The translations under genes were made by a program, and so were the position numbers. Below the pieces are notes generated by a model. The model was not told where the DNA came from and searched no databases. It was given only the letters and a program-made list of their open reading frames with translations. DNA of 12,336 nucleotides from Zygnema cylindricum (taxonomy: Eukaryota > Streptophyta > Zygnematophyceae > Zygnematales > Zygnemataceae): NCBI GenBank assembly GCA_037447655.1, contig JBBHKE010001575.1:123303-135638 (forward strand). Direction: 5' to 3'. Positions within the stretch are counted from its first letter, which is position 1; every line of letters begins with the position of its first letter. Of this stretch, positions 1 to 6,728 are shown piece by piece.

Positions 1-87
1 TCCCTCTCCCTCTCCCTCTCCCTCTCCCTCTCTCCTCCCTCGCCCTCGCCCTCGCCCTCACTCTCTCCCTCCCTCTCTCTCTCCCTA
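1..87. repeat. CT-rich low-complexity tract (CCCTCT-like)
   Basis: Nearly pure C/T on the + strand, starting as CCCTCT hexamers and grading into CCCTCG and CTCTCC. Similar C/T tracts, read on the coding strand, lie in the leaders just upstream of the start codons of the other two genes here (minus strand 6064-6001 and plus strand 7228-7283). This one may therefore be the 5' leader of gene A rather than plain microsatellite. It is followed at 87-110 by a tiny reading frame, ATG plus six codons and TAG. The tract reaches the window edge, so its full length is unknown. Confidence 0.85.
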
Positions 88-110
88 TGGAGGTTCTGAA
101 CTTACAATAG

Positions 111-363
111 TGTGCACTTATGTCATTAGTATCATGAATGGTAAATTTTCCGAGGGTGGGAAGTTAAGAGCAGTGATCCTCCCCAAAGGGGAGGGAAGAA
201 GCTCTATAGAAAGATTGGCTCCTTTTTTTTTAGGTAGGGAATAAAACCTTTTTTAAAAGATTGTCCCAACCTGTCAAACAAATCCGGAATGTCAAAAACT
301 TCTGGGCATCTTTATATTCTATTTCTTTGGGCAAGTTTTTTGTTTATAATTTGATGGAAATGA
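111..363. other. Non-coding stretch upstream of gene A
   Basis: No convincing exon is seen. The stretch is AT-rich with short T runs. A TTTTTTTTAG at about 224-233 followed by GTAGGG could be a splice signal, but no open exon joins it. It is best read as a 5' UTR intron or leader of gene A, or as an upstream intron if gene A begins outside the window. Confidence 0.4.
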
Positions 364-510
364 ATGCAGGAAAATGAAAAAAATGCCGAATCGGAGATGA
401 AAACGGAAATGGAGGAAGACCATGGAACAGGAGAGGGAGAGAAATATGATTCTACTGAAAACAGACAGAGGGAGTGGTTGGAGAGAGAGGTTCGACAGCT
501 TATCGGAAGA
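364..510 (+). CDS. Gene A exon 1 (5' end uncertain)
   Basis: Open frame from ATG 364, or from 370 if the TGCAG at 365-369 is a real acceptor, to the donor AGA|GTGAGT after 510. An in-frame TGA lies immediately upstream at 361-363, so the exon cannot extend further 5' in this frame without splicing. It encodes an acidic Glu/Lys/Thr-rich N-terminus, then a basic-acidic helix. Confidence 0.65.
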
Positions 511-2571
511 GTGAGTGGAAATATGGAGTGGAAAAATAATTGAAATACAGTTGGTTAAATGAGTTTCTGTGGATCTTTAGGAAGTTTTGGTGAAAACTAT
601 TCCTATATTTTGGGTTATTTTGGTTTGTTTAAAGTAACTGTGGGAATTTAAAGTTTTAGAGACAGAGTAAATATTTTTCACTTTCTCAATCAGAATCTAT
701 GAATCCAAAATGTTTTTAAAATATCTTTGAAGTACAAGATTAAATTTGTATTTGGTTTGACTCTCTATGTTCGGAAAAAAAACATACTGATGAGGAGGTT
801 AAAAGAGAAATTTGAAAAAGGCAACAAAAAATTATATAGTTTTTATACTTTGCGTATTTTACTTTTTATATATTGGGTATTTTACTTTTTATAAACATAC
901 TTATACATATTTTATGTTTTTATGTGTTTAAATGTTGTGTTTACGTAATTATCTACTTTTCTGTTCATCTTTTTATGTGTTAATGTATTTATGAAAAGTA
1001 TATAATTGTCAGTGTATAATTATTTAAGTATATTTGTCATGCAATTTTTTTTTCATCTACTGTGTTACAATTTTTTTTTGACAGGTGGTGGTGAGTGGGG
1101 AAGGAGGTAGTAGAATTTTTGGTCTTCAAACTCGATTTTTTGGGGCCATCGGAGATCGGTCCATGGCTTCTGAAGCCCTTTTGAAACAGATTCGAAACTT
1201 ACAGGTAATTAATTGCTCATGAATTTGACAGACGACAAAATCTCAGTTTCAATTTGAAATTCCTTTCAGTTCTGGTTTCATGGAATTTTGGTACCTGAAA
1301 ACCTCTTTTAGTGGAGAACAAACAGTATAGTGGAAAGTCGTTGTTTCTTCTCCATCCTTTATTACATTTGACAGAAATATGGATTGCTGTCCGTTTCAAT
1401 GGGAAACCACCCTCAGTTTCGGTTTCGGTTTCAGTTCCAATCTTGGTTACGGCGTCGGTTTCGGTTTTGGTTTCGGTTTCAGTTTTGGATTCGGTTTCGT
1501 TTTCGGATTCCGTTTCCATTCCGGTTCCTGAGTCAGGTTTAGTTTCTGGCTATCTGTCAGTAAGGTGAATCTGGTGAATTAAGTATTGTCACTTGGACCA
1601 GGTGAATATAAAGACATAAGTTGAAATTTGGGAAATTAAAATCTGAATCGAAATTCTGGAATTGCGATTATGTTTTGCGCTTCCGATTTCACGATTTCAA
1701 CAGGATTTTGTTAAAAGATTTTTGACTTTTCTGTAACTTTTTGTGACCTTTTTTACCGGTTCATTTTGCCTTTTTACTCTGTTTGAAAACTGCGAAACCT
1801 AAATCACTGTAAAAGTAAAACGGAAGGAAAAATAATGAATGAAAAATATCGGTGTTATATATGTGCCTTACATTCCCTTACCTTTTTTTTCAGGGTTCCA
1901 AATGGCAACACAGTAGGGAACAATTTATCGATTTTGCCGAAGTTTCAAAACAATTAGGCGAATCAAATTTGGAAATTTCTGAAGAAAAAATTAAAGAGGG
2001 AGAGACGGCGAGTGCTCGTAAAGCTTTGGCGGGAGCTCGAATGCATATCCGTGGGGTTTTGAAACAGGTAAAAGGAGGGGAGAGAGGAGGGGAGAGGGAA
2101 AACAGAGAGGAGAGGAGAGTGGGGGGAAAGAGGAAGTTGGCAGAGAGAGGGAGTGAGGGGTTTGGAGCGAAGGAGTTTTTGAGAGGGCAGTATGATTCTC
2201 TTTTATGTGGAAGGGAGCGGGAGCGAGAGGGAGGGAGAGGGAGTTAGGGAGGGAGTGGAGAGGAGGGAGAGTTGGAAAGATGGAGGGAATAGAAAGAATG
2301 CAGGAGAAGAGTGAGGGAGGTAGAGAGGAAAGCTTGAAAGTGGAGATTTCATGTCTTGAAAACTGTATGATAGTCAGTTACGAGAAAGAACTTATAGATA
2401 AGAAATAAGCTTAGAAATTAGAAAAGGATTTGGAAATTTGAAAAACGGAAGAACTGACAAACTGTTTATATGTACTTGCAGGCTTATCGGTTTGAAGGAA
2501 CGAAAGAGTTTGAGAATCTAACAGAATGTTTGCAAAAAGTAGAAGCACTTGAACAAAAAATCAAAGAGTAG
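364..2571 (+). CDS. Gene A: unrecognised charged helical protein, four exons
   Basis: I do not recognise the family. Exons 364 (or 370)-510, 1085-1204, 1894-2067 and 2482-2571 join with GTGAGT, GTAATT and GTAAAA donors and GACAG, TTCAG and TGCAG acceptors. All three introns are phase 0 and the joined frame stays open to TAG at 2569-2571. From ATG 364 the product is 176 residues. Residues 3-38 are acidic and low-complexity. Then come REWLEREVRQLIGR, a GEGGSRIFGLQTRFFG segment, and amphipathic helices ending in LQKVEALEQKIKE, which looks like a short coiled coil. No signal peptide or membrane segment is visible. The start is unsure: ATG CAG at 364-369 directly precedes a possible acceptor at 368-369, so 370 could instead begin an internal exon. 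A structural or scaffold role is possible but only inferred. Confidence 0.7.
1085..1204 (+). CDS. Gene A exon 2 (40 codons)
   Basis: Bounded by a strong T-rich acceptor (TTTTTTTTTGACAG at 1071-1084) and the donor CAG|GTAATT. It is exactly 120 nt, so both flanking introns are phase 0. It encodes the Gly-rich turn SGEGGSRIFGLQTRFFG followed by the helix SMASEALLKQIRNLQ. A decoy GTGAGT lies at 1091-1096, six bases inside the exon. Confidence 0.72.
1414..1545 (+). repeat. Degenerate TTTCGG hexamer array inside gene A intron 2
   Basis: About 130 bp dominated by variants of GGTTTC/TTTCGG: TTTCGG, TTTCAG, TTTTGG, GTTACGG, TTTCGT. The opposite strand reads CCGAAA. It lies in the 689-bp intron 1205-1893. 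The periodicity leaves all three frames largely stop-free, producing spurious Thr/Glu-rich and Ser/Val-rich open frames on the two strands. Confidence 0.85.
1894..2067 (+). CDS. Gene A exon 3 (58 codons)
   Basis: The acceptor CCTTTTTTTTTCAG ends at 1893 and the donor CAG|GTAAAA follows 2067. The 174-nt length keeps phase 0. It encodes a charged segment with FIDFAEVSKQLGESNLEISE, then a basic helix (ARKALAGARMHIRGVLKQ). The open frame continues downstream only because the next intron is GA-rich and poor in stops. Confidence 0.75.
2070..2330 (+). repeat. GA-rich purine tract in gene A intron 3
   Basis: About 260 bp made mostly of GAGAGG, GGGAGA and related purine words on the sense strand, starting right after the donor at 2068. 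The 414-bp intron runs 2068-2481. The translated tract reads as Arg/Glu/Gly repeats, which is a composition artefact. A purine bias directly after a 5' splice site could act as a splicing enhancer or an R-loop-prone element, but this is inference. Confidence 0.8.
2482..2571 (+). CDS. Gene A terminal exon (29 codons plus stop)
   Basis: The acceptor TACTTGCAG ends at 2481. The frame runs 29 codons to TAG at 2569-2571. It encodes AYRFEGTKEFENLTECLQ followed by a heptad-like KVEALEQKIKE tail, in phase with exon 3. Confidence 0.72.
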   Translation, partial: AYRFEGTKEFENLTECLQKVEALEQKIKE

Positions 2572-3925
2572 GCCAAACAATTGCTGTGAAGAAATCCATT
2601 AAGAGAAGTACGTTTTAGTGGTTTCTGTAGTTTTGAGGGTTTTGGGTTCACAGTAAGAAAATGTTTTCACCATCAACGGAATCAATTTAGTTTTCTTTTA
2701 TTCTCTTATTTTTTGAAGTTTTCAGTCACTGTTTCAAATCTGGCGGTCGTGGGAAGAAAAAAAAAGGGAAAAGAAGTAAAGGTTATATTTTTTATCTTTT
2801 GCAGTTTCCCTTTTTGTACTCTCCGCGAGCAAGAATAAAAATCCATGTATATCCTCTATATATATGGAGTTGAGGTTATTGGAATTTTAATTGCTTAAAG
2901 TAGTAAAATGAGAGAATACAAGCTGTATTTCAGTGGCGTGGAGAGTAGTAAAACGGGAGAATTAGAGTTTCTGTGTTTTTCTACCATGGAGTTTTTCAGG
3001 TTTTTCTTATTAGCAAACATGATGCCCATGTGGTCACTGCTTATAGTTTTGAAGAAGAAAAGTGAATGAAAACACCCTCTCGACAGAATCTGCAAGGAAA
3101 ATCCATGAAGTCACTTGGAGAGAAAGTTTTGTAACTTTCATGAAGTTTCATAAACAAAAGGAACAGTATATGTACCTACATGTCTTGTCGGGAATAATTA
3201 TTAAACCGACGCTCTGTGTTAATCATTCTTAAAATAAAGAAATTGTCAGGGACATGTTTATATTACTGTTTATTATATATTCTAAGTCTGTGTTGAATAT
3301 CGCGGCTGCTTTTGAACTCTCTAAAGGCAACACCACTTTCACCGTTGTTGTAATACTCTAGGTGAAAGAATGTTAATGACACGCTATGTTTTCAACATTA
3401 ATGTAATTCCATTATTTTGCGGCGAAGGAATGTTGATGAGAACGTTCAGGTCTTCTATTTGATTGAGTACCAAAACTGTACTATATAAAAAGCTTTGTCT
3501 AAAACAAGAAAAATAATACCTTGTTGCATTGCTATATTGGTTTGTAATGTTCACATTTACCCAAGAAATTCGACAACTCTAAGAGCAAGTGTCAAACAGT
3601 CACCTTTCACAAGAAAATATGAAACTATAGTGAATGAACCCGATACACTACATCAGGAGTTTTTCTAATACCATGTGGACTTCGAATCGTCAGCGCGTAT
3701 TATTTAAGGGAATGTGCTTTTTTGCTTGCTCGGTAGACAAAGGTGCCGGCAATTATTGACTCAACACAAACACTGGCGAGAAAATGTTACAAGAAACTGT
3801 TACAAGAAACGATACACGAAAATGTTATAAGAAAATGTTACACAAAGCCTGCTCCAAAGTTGTTATAAACTGTGATTGCCTGTCGTTACCTACTGCAATA
3901 ACCTTGCACTTAACAAGAGTGGCCG
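2572..3925. other. Convergent 3' spacer between genes A and B
   Basis: No protein-coding exon is seen. The spacer should contain both 3' UTRs. On the plus strand AATAAA occurs at 2834-2839 and 3233-3238 (possible gene A poly(A) signals, about 265 and 665 nt after its stop). On the minus strand AATAAA lies at 3274-3269, about 650 nt after the gene B stop. If the distal signals are used, the two transcripts would run close together or just overlap tail to tail near 3240-3290. Confidence 0.5.
3780..3843. repeat. 13-bp minisatellite, five degenerate copies
   Basis: Head-to-tail units GAAAATGTTACAA (3780-3792), GAAACTGTTACAA (3793-3805), GAAACGATACAC (3806-3817), GAAAATGTTATAA (3818-3830) and GAAAATGTTACAC (3831-3843). 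It lies about 80 bp past the gene B stop codon, inside its probable 3' UTR. Confidence 0.85.
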
Positions 3926-5479
3926 CTAGGAAGTTGCTAAATAGTCCTGGATTGTATTGAGCATTTTTAAGCTTTCTTTATTGCGACCTCGATAACAAAG
4001 CGAAGCTTGGGCCACGTGTATCAAAGCCAAACGATAACATTCATTTCCATTCTCACTTAATTTTTTCGCCCACATCTCAAGCTTTTCTTCCATCTTTTCA
4101 TTTTTGCACTCTCGGCCCGTGCTTTCAACATCATTCTGTCTCCTAAACCTTACACTTGAATCGCCAAAATTTTCTGTTTGTTCCCCTGCCTTTTCCTGGA
4201 AATTTCCTGCCGTATTTCCTAAAGACGCGTGTCCTTTCTGTTTCGATTTATGTCCAAGAGCTTTTAGGAGAGAATCTATTAAAACTTGCTGGTTATCTCC
4301 CCCTAACTCTTCAGTTTCATGTTGACAATTCCCGGCAATATCCTCCTTTGCATATACAGTTTGACGTCCAAAACATGTTTCTGGGTCCTCACTTTGATAA
4401 CTTTGACTTTTAAATTCCTCAAAATCAGCACTTCCTCCCCCATAACTGGCCTTAAGATTGAGAGGAGAACTAAGACAAGTGCCGAAAGATGACCCGTACT
4501 GAGAGCCTTCTCCATACTGAAGGCATTCCCTAGAAGACATTAACGAATCTCCACTTTCGAAGTGTCCTGTGCCACTGTTTTTGGACTTTTCTGTGGCCAA
4601 AGAGGCTAACTTCACCTTTTCCTCTTCTTGAAAGCAATGAGAAGTGGATTCTACATCTACTTCAGAGCCCAATTTTGAACATAGTCCATTTTGTAAACTT
4701 CTCACTTGACAGTAGTTTTCTACTTTCCCAAGAAAATCACTACCATCCCTTTTTTCGCTCAAACTCTGTTCCATAGGATAGTTGTGAAAATTAACATCCC
4801 TGGGCTTCTTAAAATGATCGGTCTCACAAAAAAAACTATTGTGAGAATTAACATCCCTTAGCAACTTAGAGCGATTGATCTCACAAGAAAAACTATCTAA
4901 CGGACTTTTGCACCCTACAGTAACCGGGTTTGAAGGAATATCAACAGAAAGAGGAGCGTGAGAAGGGGGAAATGAACACAGTTTCTTTCTTTCTTTCTTT
5001 CTTTCATTCATATGACCCACGCAGGAGGACACCGGGCTATCAGGAGACGTAGATTTTAAATCATTACAAAATAGATTACAAGAATCTAGTACTTTACAAA
5101 CAGAAAGAGAGGAACATCTTCTTTTGGAGTCCTCCTCATAAAGGTCCTGGTCTTCAACTCTCTCTCCTAAAGCTTCAGAAACCAAGGCTACAGCTGGCAA
5201 TCTATGGGGAGGAGAAAAAGAAGAGATACAGCCATTTCCGTAAATGTACGGATTACATGAAGACGGTTGGTAGTGGGCAGTATCGTTGTGGTGTTCTCTC
5301 TTCCTCTCTTCAGGGATTTCAGAAGCCGTAGACACAAGTGGTTCTTTGTGGTGAGTTGAAATGGAAGGAACACAAGAATTTCTGTACGAATTTTTTGGAC
5401 TGTAGTTTCTGTACATATTTTTTGGACTGTAGTAAGAGCTTTGGTGTGGAGAGTCATCTTCTGCGAGTCGCTCATGAAG
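3926..5479 (-). CDS. Gene B exon 2 (517 codons plus stop)
   Basis: One long open frame of 1554 nt. The open frame extends ten codons further upstream, but those read a pyrimidine-rich intron end (Phe/Val/Leu) finishing in CTCCAG, so the exon is placed to start at 5479 with CTT CAT GAG. A frame-shifted ATG at 5475 gives a competing short frame that does not continue. Confidence 0.8.
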   Translation of the reverse strand, partial: LHERLAEDDSPHQSSYYSPKNMYRNYSPKNSYRNSCVPSISTHHKEPLVSTASEIPEERKREHHNDTAHYQPSSCNPYIYGNGCISSFSPPHRLPAVALVSEALGERVEDQDLYEEDSKRRCSSLSVCKVLDSCNLFCNDLKSTSPDSPVSSCVGHMNERKKERKKLCSFPPSHAPLSVDIPSNPVTVGCKSPLDSFSCEINRSKLLRDVNSHNSFFCETDHFKKPRDVNFHNYPMEQSLSEKRDGSDFLGKVENYCQVRSLQNGLCSKLGSEVDVESTSHCFQEEEKVKLASLATEKSKNSGTGHFESGDSLMSSRECLQYGEGSQYGSSFGTCLSSPLNLKASYGGGSADFEEFKSQSYQSEDPETCFGRQTVYAKEDIAGNCQHETEELGGDNQQVLIDSLLKALGHKSKQKGHASLGNTAGNFQEKAGEQTENFGDSSVRFRRQNDVESTGRECKNEKMEEKLEMWAKKLSENGNECYRLALIHVAQASLCYRGRNKESLKMLNTIQDYLATS

Positions 5480-5983
5480 CTGGAGAACCACGAAAAAATG
5501 AAAAACCAAGAAAAAAACAAGAAAGAAAAAAGAAAGACAGGAAAAAAAAAGTGGATTTTTGTAAAGATATCAGACAAAGCTTTTACATCCATCTATCCTT
5601 CCCTCCCCTCTCCCTCTCCCTCTCCTCCCACTCCCACTCCCCCTCTCCCTCCCCCTCTTTGTTTTATGCAGTGACAAACAATCGATCCATTGTACTTTCC
5701 TCCAAAAATAAATCAGAAACAACCTCCAAACAGCAGTTTCAATAAAAAAAAAAAACCATACAAGAAAAATAAAATATAAAAAACGGACATAATATGTATA
5801 GAACATAAATATAACAGTTTTAAGATTATCTTTGTATCTTTTGTTTCCAATCAAAGACAGAAACCAACTAGTATTACTGTTGGAGACAGGCAAACAGATA
5901 ACGAAAAAGAAAGTCAAAGAAAGAGGAAGAGTCCGTACAGCTGTCAGGCCGTCTAGAAAACGACGCTTGTCACGAGGTGTCAT
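3926..5983 (-). CDS. Gene B: unrecognised Ser/Cys-rich protein with internal repeats, two exons
   Basis: I do not recognise the family. Exon 1 is 5983-5939 (15 codons) and exon 2 is 5479-3926, joined by a 459-bp phase-0 intron (donor GCT|GTACGG, acceptor TTCTCCAG). The product is 532 residues. The splice fuses two halves of one plausible helix (FLDGLTA + LHERLAEDD). Residues about 25-475 are polar, Ser-rich and carry 22 cysteines counted through the C-terminus without a regular zinc-finger spacing, so they look disordered. Two in-frame tandem duplications occur: a 9-residue YSPKN unit at 32-49 and a 19-residue unit at about 210-248. The last 55 residues (MEEKLEMWAKKLSENGNECY and on to NTIQDYLATS) look like a compact helical domain. 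No signal peptide or membrane span is visible. A scaffold or regulatory role is only a guess. Confidence 0.75.
4782..4895 (-). repeat. 57-bp tandem duplication within gene B coding sequence
   Basis: Units at 4839-4895 and 4782-4838 share TTGTGA.AATTAACATCCCT at one end and a CTCACAA.AAAAACTAT block at the other, with more divergence between. The period is exactly 57 bp, so the frame is kept and a 19-residue segment is doubled (RDVNSHNSFFCET versus RDVNFHNYP). Confidence 0.85.
4983..5006 (-). repeat. TTTC microsatellite within gene B coding sequence
   Basis: Five head-to-tail TTTC units on the plus strand, read on the minus strand as the basic peptide ERKKERKK. A 4-bp unit in coding sequence gives four residues per three units, so a gain or loss of one copy would shift the frame. 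Confidence 0.85.
5379..5432 (-). repeat. 27-bp tandem duplication near the gene B N-terminus
   Basis: Units at 5379-5405 and 5406-5432 differ at only a couple of positions. They encode YSPKNMYRN and YSPKNSYRN, residues 32-40 and 41-49. The frame is maintained. Confidence 0.9.
5595..5662. repeat. CCCTCT/GAGGGA tract in gene B intron
   Basis: CCCTCTCC- and CCCACTCC-type repeats on the plus strand, therefore purine-rich GAGAGGGA on the gene B sense strand. It lies in the intron 5938-5480, upstream of a T-rich stretch that precedes the exon 2 acceptor. Confidence 0.85.
5939..5983 (-). CDS. Gene B exon 1 (start codon exon)
   Basis: ATG at 5983-5981 in the context GAGGAAATGAC, followed by MTPRDKRRFLDGLTA, then the donor GTACGG. 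The exon is only 45 nt. It is supported by the preceding CT-rich leader, by phase agreement with exon 2 and by the continuous helix made at the junction. The frame stays open past the donor into a hydrophobic stretch that reads intron sequence. Confidence 0.68.
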
Positions 5984-6000
5984 TTCCTCGAGGCAAAAAA

Positions 6001-6064
6001 GGTGAGGGGAAGAAGAAAGAGCGGGAGGGAGGAACGAGAAGAAGAGAGGCAGAGGAAAGAGGGA
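6001..6064 (-). promoter_or_regulatory. CT-rich 5' leader of gene B
   Basis: G/A-only on the plus strand apart from a few bases, so a pyrimidine-rich run on the gene B sense strand ending 18 bp before its start codon. Pyrimidine-rich initiators and leaders are common in plant TATA-less promoters. Gene C has a comparable tract at 7228-7283. Confidence 0.55.
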
Positions 6065-6076
6065 TCAGTTTGGACC

Positions 6077-6100
6077 TAGGGTTTTCAATTTTTAGGGTTT
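6077..6100 (-). promoter_or_regulatory. Paired telo-boxes upstream of gene B
   Basis: On the minus strand AAACCCTAA lies at 6100-6092 and AAACCCTA at 6084-6077, about 95-115 bp upstream of the gene B ATG. Telo-boxes of this form are known in plant promoters of translation and cell-cycle genes, where they cooperate with other elements and recruit telomere-repeat-binding factors. Their presence here supports a plant genome and a promoter for gene B. Function is inferred from the motif only. Confidence 0.55.
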
Positions 6101-6466
6101 GACATTTGACAGTAAAGCACAGTAGACACAGAAAAGGGAGGGAAACTCAAGTTTGAATTTTTGACTGAAAGGGCGTCAGCAAAGGCAGTCACGCTGTACT
6201 GAAATAAACGGCCGGGCGGCGGGAGGAAGAGACGGCCGTGAAATGAGATAGACTGATTTTGTACGGTACAGTACAGTAATCGTGCCAAAGCTTTCCGAAC
6301 ACCGCCCATCGTTACTAGAGTTGAATATTTTTCGGGCATTCAAAATCATTTATCTCTGCGGTGGACCGTTGGATTTTGTTCTTGCGGCAAGCAGTCATAC
6401 CCTTCCATTATGATGTCACGATTAAAAATTGAAAAAAAATCCGTACTTTTGCGTTGTCGTTTTTTA

Positions 6467-6484
6467 TGGTACAGTACTGTACCA
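6467..6484. repeat. 18-bp perfect palindrome TGGTACAGTACTGTACCA
   Basis: A perfect dyad with no spacer, in the divergent spacer. Related words occur at 6261-6278 (GTACGGTACAGTACAGTA) and 6552-6563 (TACGGTACTGTA), the latter abutting the left target duplication of the MITE. It could be a factor-binding dyad or part of a decayed repeat family. Confidence 0.8.
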
Positions 6485-6599
6485 GCGTGCCTTGACAGTC
6501 TATGGCCCATGCCCTATGGTTTGGTTCACGTACGAAAGATCCTTCTGAAAATACGGTACTGTAGTCATATCATAGTTCAAAAGTAGGTGAAAGTAGGCC

Positions 6600-6658
6600 C
6601 ATACAATATGCCTATTGTATGCAAAACATACAATATGACCTTAAGACCCATATTGTAT
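6600..6658. repeat. Hairpin-forming sub-repeats inside the MITE
   Basis: CATACAATA (6600-6608) and TATTGTATG (6613-6621) form a 9-bp stem with a 4-nt loop. A second dyad pairs ATACAATATG (6628-6637) with CATATTGTAT (6649-6658), a 10-bp stem. All four arms are variants of one word, so several alternative foldbacks are possible. Confidence 0.8.
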
Positions 6659-6670
6659 TCGGACCTATTC

Positions 6671-6728
6671 GGACCAATTAAAACATTCGGACCAAATATG
6701 GACCAATTAAAACATTCAGACCATATTT
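6671..6728. repeat. 29-bp tandem repeat inside the MITE
   Basis: GGACCAATTAAAACATTC occurs at 6671-6688 and again at 6700-6717, with the following bases also similar (GGACCAAATAT versus AGACCATATTT). The period is 29 bp. The word GGACC also occurs just upstream at 6661, suggesting an older partial copy. Confidence 0.85.

Noticed and set aside
1-87. Telomeric or subtelomeric end suggested by the hexamer CCCTCT
   Set aside because: The word does not match plant (CCCTAAA) or other common telomere repeats, and similar CT tracts occur throughout the window near genes.
1217-1519. Antisense open frame rich in Thr-Glu repeats
   Set aside because: It is a translation of the TTTCGG repeat in gene A intron 2, with no splice support and repeat composition only.
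2068-2408. Arg/Glu/Gly-rich open frames over the GA tract
   Set aside because: These are run-on from exon 3 into a purine-rich intron. A clean donor at 2068 and an in-phase terminal exon at 2482 explain the gene better.
5338-5745. Lys-rich and Ser/Pro-rich plus-strand open frames
   Set aside because: They read the antisense of gene B exon 2 and its T-rich intron end. Composition follows the A-rich and CT-rich tracts.
6085-6339. Minus-strand 84-codon frame upstream of gene B
   Set aside because: No family features. It overlaps the telo-boxes and the GTAC-rich promoter region and has no splice connection to gene B.
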